Origin: Ectothiorhodospiraceae bacterium BW-2
GTDB taxonomy: Bacteria > Pseudomonadota > Gammaproteobacteria > Thiohalomonadales > Thiohalomonadaceae
DNA length: 64,000 nucleotides
Assembly: GCA_008375315.1 (NCBI GenBank)
Contig: CP032507.1
Span: forward strand, 806,001 to 870,000
Reading direction: 5' to 3'
Below the pieces are notes generated by a model. The model did no database searches and was not told the origin of the DNA. It worked only from the letters and a program-made list of their open reading frames with translations. Numbering within the stretch: position 1 is the stretch's first letter; every line of letters begins with the position of its first letter. Shown piece after piece: positions 52,071-60,874 of the stretch. The position numbers were made by a program, and so were the translations under genes.

Positions 52071-52970
52071 TTAGTCCTGGAGAATCAGACGGAAGCCGTA
52101 GCCGTACCCGCGGTAGCCGGTGCTGTCCCTGCCGCGGTCGGCCGAACGGAGGTAGGTCGGTCTGCTGAACCAGGAACCACCGCGCAGAACGCGCCGGCCA
52201 CACTCACCGCTCTCCCAAGCACTGCCATCAGCCGGAGCGCCATGGTAGCTGTTGTTCCAACAATCCTGCACCCACTCCCAGACATTGCCGCTCATGTCAT
52301 ATAACCCAAAGGCGTTGGGTTGAAACGAGCCAACAGGTAGTGTTATCTTGCGATAGGTGCCGGTCTTAGCGCCGCAATCTTTATAGTCATAATTACCATC
52401 ATAGTTTGCTTGCTTTGTAGTGATACAATTTCCTGTCCAGAACGGAGTGGTGGTGCCGCCTCGAGCCGCATACTCCCACTCAGCCTCACTCGGTAAACGG
52501 TAACGCTTGCTCGTCTTTTGGTTCAGTTTTTTGATGTATTGCTGAATATCATCCCAACTGACATTTTCAACCGGACAGTTGCTGCCGCAGTTACTAAAAT
52601 GGCTCGGATTGCTCCCCATCACAGCCTGCCACTGCCCTTGGGTCACTTCGTATTTACCTATTTTGAAGCTGTCAAGACAGACGCGATGCACCGGTTTTTC
52701 GTCACTATCACCACTGTTGCTGCCCATCTGATAGCAGCCGCCTTTAACCAATACCATCTCGCCAACCAACTCCCGCTCCCGCTCCCGCTCCTTTCTCTCC
52801 CGCTCCTGCTCCGCCAAAAACGCCTTGAGCTGGCTGACATTGCGTTGCAACAGCGCATCTGCTGCACCCTCATCTGCCCACGCCACCGCACTAAATAGCC
52901 ACGCAATTCCCACACTCATCCCTATCCATCGTCTCTCTCTCACCACACCGCTCCTCGACTTGCTGATCAT
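52071..52970 (-). CDS. Secreted FGE/SUMF1-domain protein, possible remote DGR target
   Basis: A 299-aa protein with an N-terminal signal peptide (WIGMSVGIAWLFSAVAWA), a short charged coiled coil, and a formylglycine-generating-enzyme-like domain: MVLVKGGCYQMGS, YEVTQGQWQAVMGSNPSHF, YRLPSEAEWEYAARGG, and GNVWEWVQDC. The last 40 residues, RRVLRGGSWFSRP to GYGFRLILQD, align with the variable region of the DGR targets at 61067 and 63128. All but one of the residues at the variable positions are encoded by NNC codons, as would follow from an AAC template. Framework codons differ from the TR here, so the local TR did not write it. Catalytic FGE activity is not implied. Confidence 0.85.
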   Translation of the reverse strand: MISKSRSGVVRERRWIGMSVGIAWLFSAVAWADEGAADALLQRNVSQLKAFLAEQERERKERERERELVGEMVLVKGGCYQMGSNSGDSDEKPVHRVCLDSFKIGKYEVTQGQWQAVMGSNPSHFSNCGSNCPVENVSWDDIQQYIKKLNQKTSKRYRLPSEAEWEYAARGGTTTPFWTGNCITTKQANYDGNYDYKDCGAKTGTYRKITLPVGSFQPNAFGLYDMSGNVWEWVQDCWNNSYHGAPADGSAWESGECGRRVLRGGSWFSRPTYLRSADRGRDSTGYRGYGYGFRLILQD

Positions 52971-53052
52971 CCGTTGATTATACCTACTTTTGCCTGCTTA
53001 TGGCATAATTGAACTTCAATGAACCATCGAAACAGAGATGAGGAGCACTATC

Positions 53053-55308
53053 ATGGGTCAATTCAGAACGCTAGCAGTTGTTGCAGCCGCTATATTGCTT
53101 AGTAGCTGCGGCGGAGGGGGGGTTAAGTCGGTTAAACCGGTCATTCAAAACGACCCCTCGCCAATGGCCGCTAAACAGCCTTCCACCCCACCCGAAGCAA
53201 AAACCCCAACATCGCTGAGTGATGCCCTGCTCAACGGCAGCGACGAGGCGACTCTTGCCCGTCTGCTGCCGCAGTTTCGTGCCGATCTCAACCGCCCCGA
53301 TGCCAGCGGCTTTACCCCGTTGATGCAGCTTGCCGCTACCGCCTCCCCTGCGCTGCTCAAGCAGGCGCTGCAGTTAGGGGGCGATCCGTCACAGAAGGTA
53401 ACCGTAAACGACCGCAGCTTCGATACAGTCGATATGGTGCAGGCGGTATTTGCCCTACAGCGACCAGCCTCAATACAGCAACAGCAGCAGGGGGCGCTCA
53501 CCCTTAGCGGTACGGCAAACGCCGCCCCCTCGACCACGCCGCTCAGCCCCGAACAGGCGCAGCAGCTTGTGGTCAAACTAGCACTGCTGCAGAGCTATCA
53601 GGCCGAGCAGCAGCTACGCGCTGCCGATCCACAGCACACTAAGCTGCAACGCGAGTTTCAGCAGTGGAGCGATACAACCCGCCAGCAACTAGCGGCACTC
53701 AGCCAGCCGATTGCTACCATTGCCGAACCGACACTGCCGCCGGTTGAGACCTTTGCTAAGAGCCCATTTGAGAGTGTCGCGATGTTTCAGCAGCGCATGG
53801 AGCAGGCGCGGCAGCGACGCGAGCAGCAGACCGCCAAACTACTCGCCGACTACCGCCAGCGCGTCGAGCAGCGTAACCGTCAGGTCGAGAAAACGAGCCG
53901 CGAACTCGCGCAACTGCAGCAGCAGATTACCCAACGCAATGACGATTATCAGCAGCGCCTCGCCGCCATTAGCGCCGACATTGAGCAGCGCATCGCCAAA
54001 CAGCAGCCGCACTTTATCGCCAAGGCGGTCGCCACCGTCTATGGCGCACCGTGGCTGCAGGCGTTAGAGGTCGATGGCCAACCCAAATATGATGCCGAAA
54101 AGGGGCTAATGTTCGCCTCGCTCGGTTTTAGCCACCTTGAAGAGCGTCAGGAGGTGATCTTTCCGATCGCCGCCGGTAGGGGTGCCGAGCAGTTCTATCG
54201 CCAACTCCAAGCCGGCAGCCTGATACCACAAGTGGCGTTTGAGCGCGATGCGGCACAGCGCCTAACCCTCGCCGCCGTCACCGTTGCCCAAGCGCAGCAC
54301 ACCCTGAGCGCCCGCCTCGGCAGCAGCGAGCTATTTACCACCGCCAAACCGCTAGAGGTGGTGTTGCAAAACCGCTCCACCCCCGAACAGTTAGCACAGG
54401 CAGAGCAGCCGCTAGTGCGCTTCGATGAGCAGGCGTTAGCGCAGCTACAACTGCAAAACCCCAATATCAAAGATGTACAGTTTGAGGCCTATCTACAGCA
54501 GGAGCAGCAGGCCTTTAACGACGATATTCCACAGCGGTTAGCGCAGATTAGCGCCGCGCCGATCGATAAGCGGCAGTGGCTATTTGTCATCGGCATTGAG
54601 CGGTATCAAAATACCGATAACATCCTCTACTCGCGCCGCTCGGCGGAGCTGTTTGCGCAGGTAGCCGCGAAGAGCCTCGGCATCCACCCATCGCGGCAGG
54701 TGGTGCTGCTCGATGATCGGGCGAGCAGCGGTCAGATTCAAGATCAACTCAAGCTGATGTTAAGCAAAGTCGAAGCGGGCGATCGCATCCTCTTCTACTA
54801 CTCCGGCCACGGCCTGCCGGTCGCTGAGGAGGGCAATACCCCCTATCTGCTCCCCGCCGATAAGATCCCCGACTTTGTCGCCGATGATCCCTTCTATCGT
54901 GCCGATAACCTCTATCAGCGGCTACAAAGCTCCGCCGCCGCACAGGTGGTGGTCTTTATGGACTCCTGTTTTACCGGCACCACCGATGGTAAAAGCATCT
55001 TTGGCGGCACCAGAGCCGCCACCCGTCTGCAACCGCGCCGCCTCACGCTCGGTGAGGGCGCTAAGATGGCGGTGTTAACCGCCGGCACCGATAAACAGTT
55101 CTCCAACGCGCTACCGGAGAGCGGCCACCGCCTCTTTAGCTACTATCTGATGAAGGAGTTGATGAATCGACCCGCCTCGGTCGGCGATCTGGCGCTTCAG
55201 GTCACCGCCGCCGTTGATCGCAAAAGCCGCGATTTAGGCGGCCTAAACCGACAGACCCCGGTGCTAGCCGGTAACCGGCAGCTATCGCTGCAATCATCGA
55301 ATCGCTAA
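53053..55308 (+). CDS. Caspase-domain (C14) lipoprotein
   Basis: A 751-aa exported protein with lipobox SSC near residue 21, a low-complexity Pro region, an ankyrin-like segment (ASGFTPLMQLAA), and a long Gln-rich coiled coil (about 170-330). The C-terminal peptidase C14 domain has the catalytic pair His586 in FYYSGHG and Cys639 in FMDSCFTG, with WLFVIGIERYQNTDNI at its start. Both catalytic residues are present. An AGGAG sits 7 bp before the ATG at 53053; an ATG at 53038 is the alternative. The upstream gap contains an extended -10 (TGGCATAAT). It begins the DGR-associated block. Confidence 0.88.
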   Translation: MGQFRTLAVVAAAILLSSCGGGGVKSVKPVIQNDPSPMAAKQPSTPPEAKTPTSLSDALLNGSDEATLARLLPQFRADLNRPDASGFTPLMQLAATASPALLKQALQLGGDPSQKVTVNDRSFDTVDMVQAVFALQRPASIQQQQQGALTLSGTANAAPSTTPLSPEQAQQLVVKLALLQSYQAEQQLRAADPQHTKLQREFQQWSDTTRQQLAALSQPIATIAEPTLPPVETFAKSPFESVAMFQQRMEQARQRREQQTAKLLADYRQRVEQRNRQVEKTSRELAQLQQQITQRNDDYQQRLAAISADIEQRIAKQQPHFIAKAVATVYGAPWLQALEVDGQPKYDAEKGLMFASLGFSHLEERQEVIFPIAAGRGAEQFYRQLQAGSLIPQVAFERDAAQRLTLAAVTVAQAQHTLSARLGSSELFTTAKPLEVVLQNRSTPEQLAQAEQPLVRFDEQALAQLQLQNPNIKDVQFEAYLQQEQQAFNDDIPQRLAQISAAPIDKRQWLFVIGIERYQNTDNILYSRRSAELFAQVAAKSLGIHPSRQVVLLDDRASSGQIQDQLKLMLSKVEAGDRILFYYSGHGLPVAEEGNTPYLLPADKIPDFVADDPFYRADNLYQRLQSSAAAQVVVFMDSCFTGTTDGKSIFGGTRAATRLQPRRLTLGEGAKMAVLTAGTDKQFSNALPESGHRLFSYYLMKELMNRPASVGDLALQVTAAVDRKSRDLGGLNRQTPVLAGNRQLSLQSSNR

Positions 55309-55324
55309 GCGCTAAACCGCCACC

Positions 55325-56386
55325 ATGAGAGGCTACCCGCGCCCGATTATCGCTCTGCTGCTGCTCGCTGCCTTGATAAGCGGTTGTCAAACCCTGCCCG
55401 AAGCGGTGCGCGATACCGCTCCGCTCTGGTATAGCCGCCAGCAGCTAGTGCAGGCGGGGGCGTGGATCGGTTATGGCGAGGGCGCCACATTGGCCGAGGC
55501 GAAACAGGCGGCGCGAGCCGATCTTAGCCGCACCCTGCAGAGTCAGGTGACCAGCCAGATCACCATCGAGCGCCAGCAGCACCAAGGCGAAGTGGTTGTT
55601 ACTGCCCGCTCAGCGGTTGAAGAGCTCAGTCGCGCCCAATTTAGCGAACTCCAGACGCTGCGTAGCGAGGCGATTAACCCGCGCTTCTATGTCGCTCTTG
55701 CCTACGACAATCGCCCGCTATGGCAGCGATTAGCGCCGCTGCTAACCGCCGCCGCCAACGCCGCCGCCCCACCCGAGCAGAGCGTTCAAGAGCTATTCAG
55801 CGCCTCCCCGCTACAGCAGCAGCTACAGCGCCACTATGGTTATGGTTCATATCGCCCAAACGCCCCCCTCACACTGAGCCACGACGGCAACGGCTACCGC
55901 CTCCACGCAGCCGATCAGCATGTCGGGGTGCGGCAGCGGGAGGTCGCCCTGCTGCTGCCGCCAACACAGCTCTCGCCGCAGCTAGGGTTACGCTTAGAGC
56001 CGCAGTTAACCAACTACCCGCCAGAGCAGCTATTTCAGGTAGTGCTTCAGCCGGCTATTAGCGGCTATCTGAGCCTGATCCAGATCTTCGGCAGCGGTGC
56101 GACGGTGCTTAATCTCGCCAATCAGCCGGTGACCACCGCCGCCCTCTCGCTGCGCTACCCCGATCCAAAACGGTATGAGGGGTTGATGACCGAACTCCCC
56201 GCAGGTCAGAGCGAAACCCGCGTCGTTCACCTAGCGCTGATCTGCCACCAACCGCGTGATTTGAGCCGTTTTAGTGCGCTCTCTAGTGAGGTCGGGCAGC
56301 AGCCGCAGAGCTTTCTGCTCGGCGAACTACCGGCGCTGCTACAGGGGTGCCACTGGAGCGCCCTATCGCAGCGGATCGGCCGTTAA
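55325..56386 (+). CDS. LPP20-type lipoprotein with DUF4384-like region
   Basis: Signal peptide with lipobox ISGC, then APLWYSRQQLVQAGAWIGYGEGATLAEAKQAARADLSRTL, an LPP20-like domain found in lipoproteins of the outer membrane. The C-terminal half (LFQVVLQPAISGYLSLIQIFGSGATVLN, then LPAGQSE) resembles DUF4384, a beta-rich domain found with caspase and FGE genes. The gene starts 16 bp after the caspase gene and is probably co-transcribed. Nothing recognisable lies in 56387-56533 apart from a 35-codon chance ORF at 56401. Confidence 0.75.
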   Translation: MRGYPRPIIALLLLAALISGCQTLPEAVRDTAPLWYSRQQLVQAGAWIGYGEGATLAEAKQAARADLSRTLQSQVTSQITIERQQHQGEVVVTARSAVEELSRAQFSELQTLRSEAINPRFYVALAYDNRPLWQRLAPLLTAAANAAAPPEQSVQELFSASPLQQQLQRHYGYGSYRPNAPLTLSHDGNGYRLHAADQHVGVRQREVALLLPPTQLSPQLGLRLEPQLTNYPPEQLFQVVLQPAISGYLSLIQIFGSGATVLNLANQPVTTAALSLRYPDPKRYEGLMTELPAGQSETRVVHLALICHQPRDLSRFSALSSEVGQQPQSFLLGELPALLQGCHWSALSQRIGR

Positions 56387-56533
56387 CCCTAAATGAGTCG
56401 ATGGGGTTAATCGATTTTAAGCGCCTGCCGACGGCGCTACAGTTAGCCCTGGTGCAGCAGACCCCAGATGTTCGTCTGGATATTCACGCACCGGCAGATG
56501 TGGCGTAGCCATTTCCCTATTGAGATAACTGAC

Positions 56534-57046
56534 CTATTTGTTCATTACCGCCTTTAGCTGCGGGTTATTTTCAATATCCTGCTTTGATGAGGGGTCGATG
56601 TCGATGGCTTTCGATAGGTATTTTTTAACCAAATGGATGCGCTTTTCTGCCAGATGGAGGCTGGCCAGATCGAAATAGCCCTCTTTGTCTTGTGGTTGAT
56701 GGGTGATTGCCTCATGGAACGCATCTTCCGCTGCGGCCATGTCGCCCTTTTCGAGATAGGCATAACCCAATGCGTTATAGCCATTAAATGAGGCCGGGGC
56801 GATTTCGACTGCGCTTAATAGCAAGGCTATTTTGGCATCGATGTCGGTTAACTGATAGCTGGCTATGATGCGCTGCTGTGCCTTTTGCGACAGATGGTTG
56901 TCGCGTCTGATTTGTGCTTTTATCTGCTCAAACTCGGCACGGGTTGAGCGAAGCGACCACCACTCCCAGACCGCCAGCGCAGCAAAGCCGACGCCGATGA
57001 ACGCGATAAGGATATTCAAAACGGTCAGGTAGTCGCTGTTGCTCAT
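56534..57046 (-). CDS. Membrane-anchored TPR protein
   Basis: A 170-aa protein with one N-terminal transmembrane helix (LNILIAFIGVGFAALAVWEWW), then a charged helix and two to three TPR repeats (NALGYAYLEKGDMAAAEDAFHEAI and GYFDLASLHLAEKRIHLVKKYLSKAID). It is probably a small scaffold. It opposes the flanking genes in direction. Confidence 0.8.
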   Translation of the reverse strand: MSNSDYLTVLNILIAFIGVGFAALAVWEWWSLRSTRAEFEQIKAQIRRDNHLSQKAQQRIIASYQLTDIDAKIALLLSAVEIAPASFNGYNALGYAYLEKGDMAAAEDAFHEAITHQPQDKEGYFDLASLHLAEKRIHLVKKYLSKAIDIDPSSKQDIENNPQLKAVMNK

Positions 57047-57167
57047 GTTTCAATCCGCGCCCCCCGTTTTTCCCCTCAACCGCCGCATCAATTGAGTTCT
57101 CTTCATTCGGGTAAAAATTTTCGATAGTGTGACAATAACCGGTCACTTTCTGCTCTAATGTTGTCAT
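56928..57167 (-). CDS. Small doubtful ORF overlapping the TPR gene
   Basis: An ATG at 57167 opens MTTLEQKVTGYCHTIENF and runs 79 codons, the last 40 of which overlap the TPR gene in another frame. Only the first 40 codons lie in free DNA. A G-run near 57065 would allow a frame change. Low confidence. Confidence 0.2.
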   Translation of the reverse strand: MTTLEQKVTGYCHTIENFYPNEENSIDAAVEGKNGGRGLKHEQQRLPDRFEYPYRVHRRRLCCAGGLGVVVASLNPCRV

Positions 57168-57168
57168 C

Positions 57169-57372
57169 TCATTCCACCTCACTTACCGTCCACTTTAACC
57201 GCAAATATCGCTTTGTAACATACTCAATTCCATCCTCTTTCTGGTAAGAAATCACCAACTTTTCACTGTAAGTATAGACCAATACCCACCCTCCTGCATC
57301 GAGCGCGATCATGGGCTCATGCCCGCCCTTAGCCACCCGATAGAGTTTAGGGAAGCTGAGATGAACAAGCAC
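57169..57372 (-). CDS. Small hypothetical protein
   Basis: A 67-aa reading from a GTG at 57372, with KLYRVAKGGHEPMIALDAGGWVLV and a basic C-terminal half. The TGA stop is followed 2 bp later by the ATG of the ORF at 57167, suggesting a small two-gene unit. No family is recognised. An internal ATG at 57312 is an alternative start. Confidence 0.4.
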   Translation of the reverse strand: MLVHLSFPKLYRVAKGGHEPMIALDAGGWVLVYTYSEKLVISYQKEDGIEYVTKRYLRLKWTVSEVE

Positions 57373-57478
57373 TGATTTTTACGCTGCGGTTTACCTCCAG
57401 CTACGGTACAATTCTCGCATCTCACCGCGATTCATCACCGCAGCACTATCACCAACGCCATATTCAATAGAGGACTCC

Positions 57479-59779
57479 ATGCGCCGACTACAACACGCTC
57501 TGCTACCCCTACTACCCGCCCTCTGGGTGGGCATAACACTCGCCTGTGACCTGCCGCAAGGGGTCGCCTTTACACCCGATCAACTCAATCGCACGGCCAT
57601 CACTGCGCAACTGGAAAAGCTAGAAGAGCTACATCTTCCCCAGCAGCTACAACAGGCCGAGCAGCAGGTCGCCACCTGTCGCCAACAGAGCCAACAGCAG
57701 CTCAGCACCACCATTACCCAATATGACACCCTGTTTACAGAGTGGCGCGAGTTTAACCGCCTGCATGAAGGGCTTGCCACGACCCGCCGCCAACAGGAGG
57801 AGTATCGGCAAGCGACCCTCAAACAGCAGCAAGACCTGCCCGAACAGCTAGAGCAGATTGAGCTGCGCGGCCTCTACCTGACGCTGCTGCAACACAACCT
57901 GTCCCCGCTGAAAGTTAAAGTAGATGCGATGAAGCGGCTCGCCGAGAGCCTGCTGGCGGCCACGGCTATCCCTGAACTGAACGGCATCTTTATTCACTCC
58001 ATCACCGAAATCACCACTACCCAGATGGGTAACAAGAGCCAGCAGAGCTTCAAAGATAGCCTCACCCAGCGCATGAGTGGCCAGCTGGCTATCGGCCAAC
58101 GCCCGGTTCCGGGCGAAAAACTCCCCAATAAACAGTTCTACACCCTTACCGAAGTGGTGGTAACGCCACTGAAAGCGCCGCTACCCGCCCAAAGCGGCAT
58201 TCAGCGCCCCGGCAGCGCCGCCGAGTTGGTGCGTTCGGTGGTGATTAACCTCGATAGCGCCGACTGGGCGACCCACTTAGCGGACTTTAGCTTAGATGCC
58301 GCCACCACGGCGACTATCGACGCGGCGCGTAGCCGCTATATCGGCAACATTCGCCAACAGAACCAGAACCAGCAACAGCGCCAACAGGCACTGATTAACA
58401 CCGCCACCGAGGCACTTGCCACCTACCAAACCCGCCTCAGTGAACTCACCACCTTAGAGCAGCAGCAGCGCCAAGCGCTGCAACAGCTCTATGCGACCTG
58501 GCAACGCCCCTGCCGCGAGAAAGACCCACTCGCCTGCCGCCCCCAGGGCAACGCCTATCTGCAACAGCAGTTGGTGCTGAACCTACAGCAGCGGCGCACC
58601 ACCCTCAGTGGCGAACTCTTTGCCAGCGAGTCGTTTCCGGTCTATAGCCAGGGCAGCTTTGCCGACGCGATTGCCAACAACGCCATCGGCTCGATTAGCG
58701 ACTTCATCCGCAGCCACCAACAGAGCACCGCCTGGCAGCAGCAGCTCACCATCGACAACGGTCTGCTGACCCAATTTAACCTGCAACAGCTCACCACCCC
58801 CTATCGCCGTCTCGATCACTTCTGGCTGATGGTCACCGAAGCGCCTGGCAACGGTTACAGTGTGCGCGCCTTTAGCCGCTTCCGCTTTGACGACAACCCC
58901 GACATCGGTTGGCAACTACGCCAGCAGCTCCTCGGTAATCCGGCCATTTTAGTGCTGCCGGCGAGCAGCGAGCAGGGCGATATCACCCCCTTTGGCGAAC
59001 AGCTTCGCCAGCAACTGCAGCAGCAGCTTCGCAACAGCGGTTTAGCCAACCTGCGCCCGCTGCCTACCCCCCTCAAAGAGCTGCTGATGCCAGCAACGGC
59101 CGAGGCCTTCAGCGACCCGACTATGCAAACCGCCCTGCAGCGCAGCGGTGCCGAAGTATTGATAAACGGCAGCTACCAGACCACCCCCGAGGGGAGTCGG
59201 GTCGTCTGGCTGGCATGGCATATCGCTCAACAGCGCCTTTTGACCCAACTAAGCGCAGCGATCCCCACGCCGGTCGAGTCGGGCAGTGCCACCCTTAACA
59301 GCTACCGCACCGCCCTAATTCGCCGCGCCGAGAGTCGCCGCACGCCTACCCAAATCACGCTCAACAAGCTCAGTGGCCACTACTGTCGGGGCGAAGAGGC
59401 GTGGGTCGATATTCGCCTCACCGAACCGCGCTACCTCACCCTGCTCACGCTCGGTGCCGACAACAGTGTCACCCGCTACACCCCCAACCGTCTGCAACCA
59501 TCCCGTCGTGAGCCGGCGGGAGCCCTGCAGTTTCCTCCGGCGGCGTGGCGCAGTCAGCAGAAGATGAATCTGACCCTCTATCCGCTGCCCGGCCAGCTCA
59601 CCCATGAACAGTTTCTGCTCATCAGCAGCCGCGAACTCCTCGATTTAAGCGATATTCCGGTGCCCGAAGCGCAAGTCGGCGCAAGCGGCACCACGCTACG
59701 GCAGCTCTATCAACGCCTGCAACCACAGCCCGATGCCGAACTCTCGCTCATCGCCTATCAGGTTGACCCACACTGCTAA
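57479..59779 (+). CDS. Large secreted protein with DUF4384-like C-terminus
   Basis: The 766-aa product has a signal peptide (MRRLQHALLPLLPALWVGITLACD), a Gln-rich coiled-coil region (about 35-130 and 300-350), a middle domain with LDHFWLMVTEAPGNGYSVRAFSRFRFDDN, and a C-terminal DUF4384-like region: GEEAWVDIRLTEPRYLTLLTLGADNSVTRYTPN and QFLLISSRELLDLSD. Function unknown; the caspase-associated DUF4384 theme recurs from 55325. It lies 15 bp before DGR target 1 on the same strand and is probably in its operon. A TACAAT at 57407 may be the -10. Confidence 0.75.
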   Translation: MRRLQHALLPLLPALWVGITLACDLPQGVAFTPDQLNRTAITAQLEKLEELHLPQQLQQAEQQVATCRQQSQQQLSTTITQYDTLFTEWREFNRLHEGLATTRRQQEEYRQATLKQQQDLPEQLEQIELRGLYLTLLQHNLSPLKVKVDAMKRLAESLLAATAIPELNGIFIHSITEITTTQMGNKSQQSFKDSLTQRMSGQLAIGQRPVPGEKLPNKQFYTLTEVVVTPLKAPLPAQSGIQRPGSAAELVRSVVINLDSADWATHLADFSLDAATTATIDAARSRYIGNIRQQNQNQQQRQQALINTATEALATYQTRLSELTTLEQQQRQALQQLYATWQRPCREKDPLACRPQGNAYLQQQLVLNLQQRRTTLSGELFASESFPVYSQGSFADAIANNAIGSISDFIRSHQQSTAWQQQLTIDNGLLTQFNLQQLTTPYRRLDHFWLMVTEAPGNGYSVRAFSRFRFDDNPDIGWQLRQQLLGNPAILVLPASSEQGDITPFGEQLRQQLQQQLRNSGLANLRPLPTPLKELLMPATAEAFSDPTMQTALQRSGAEVLINGSYQTTPEGSRVVWLAWHIAQQRLLTQLSAAIPTPVESGSATLNSYRTALIRRAESRRTPTQITLNKLSGHYCRGEEAWVDIRLTEPRYLTLLTLGADNSVTRYTPNRLQPSRREPAGALQFPPAAWRSQQKMNLTLYPLPGQLTHEQFLLISSRELLDLSDIPVPEAQVGASGTTLRQLYQRLQPQPDAELSLIAYQVDPHC

Positions 59780-59794
59780 CTCTGGAGCTGACCG

Positions 59795-60874
59795 ATGAAC
59801 CGAACTTCAAGACTCACACTCTTGCCTCTGCTGCTACTCTCATCCTCGCTGCATGCCGGTGCGCGGGTGGACCCGGCCAGCTTGCGCATCGAACCGCAGG
59901 GCGACACCATTGTAATTCACTACCGCCTTGAGGGGGATGCGGGCGAGCGCCACAACCTGCGTCTGAGTGCCAGCCTTAACGGCACACGCCTGACGCCACG
60001 CACCCTGAGCGGCTCCCTGCAGCAGGTTCGGGTGGGTGAAGCGCAACCACTGCGCTGGCAGGCGCTCGCCGACTATCCCAAGGGGCTACAGGGCGACCTG
60101 AGCATCACCCTAGAGACCGAGTGGGAGCAGTCGCCCACCTGGCCCTTCACCATCACGCCGCTACCGGCGCACGCCACGGTCAAAATCATGAACATTGTTC
60201 CCAAATACCAGCCCGGCATGGCGCTGGCCACTGGGGAGTATGATGTGCTGGTACAGGCTGATGGCTACCCAAGCTGGCGAGAGACCATCCACCACAGTGG
60301 CGCAGCAACCCGCCAGAGCGTGAATTTAAGCGACCTACGCGAAGCGGAGCGGCGGCGCACCGAAGAGGAGAAACAGCGCCAAGCAGCCCTAGAGCGCGAC
60401 CGCCAGGCGGAGCGGGAGCAGCAGCGCCAGGCTGAACTGAAACGGCAGCAACAGGCAGAAGCAGAGCGCCAGGCAGCGCTGCAAAAACAGCAGCGAGAGT
60501 CGGCCAACCAAGCCTTCACCGACCTGACCACTGGCATGACATTTGTTTATATCAAAGGTGGCCGCTATCGGATGGGCAGTCCGAGCGATGAATCGGGTCG
60601 CGACGGTGACGAGAGCCAACACTGGGTCACGGTTGGGGACTACTGGATAGGCCAATACGAAGTAACCCAAGGCGAGTGGCAGAAAACAACCCCTCTAGCT
60701 TTAAAAAAGGCGACAACTACCCGGTTGAAGGGGTTAGCTGGCATGATGCGCTTGACTTTATTGACAAACTCAATCGCCAAAGCGGTAAAAATTACCGTCT
60801 GCCGACCGAAGCGGAGTGGGAGTATGCGGCACGAGGGGGGACAACGACCGCCTACTGGTGGGGAGATGGCGTAG
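59795..60874 (+). CDS. DGR target protein 1, upstream frame (PEGA-FGE)
   Basis: This frame encodes the N-terminal part of target 1: signal peptide (about 1-22), a beta-rich domain, a PEGA-like module (about 125-180, VKIMNIVPKYQPGMALATGEYDV), a charged coiled coil (about 182-235), and the start of the FGE domain from about 247 (TGMTFVYIKGGRYRMGSP). The correct frame ends at EWQK, residue 297 (60685). Beyond it the family sequence (NNPSSFKKG) continues in the -1 frame, so the last 60 residues of this reading are spurious. A loss of about 10 bp, equal to VMG plus one base, would explain the shift. Confidence 0.8.
   Translation: MNRTSRLTLLPLLLLSSSLHAGARVDPASLRIEPQGDTIVIHYRLEGDAGERHNLRLSASLNGTRLTPRTLSGSLQQVRVGEAQPLRWQALADYPKGLQGDLSITLETEWEQSPTWPFTITPLPAHATVKIMNIVPKYQPGMALATGEYDVLVQADGYPSWRETIHHSGAATRQSVNLSDLREAERRRTEEEKQRQAALERDRQAEREQQRQAELKRQQQAEAERQAALQKQQRESANQAFTDLTTGMTFVYIKGGRYRMGSPSDESGRDGDESQHWVTVGDYWIGQYEVTQGEWQKTTPLALKKATTTRLKGLAGMMRLTLLTNSIAKAVKITVCRPKRSGSMRHEGGQRPPTGGEMA

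Noticed and set aside
56401-56508. 35-codon ORF after the LPP20-type gene
   Set aside because: Too short, with no recognisable motif or ribosome site.
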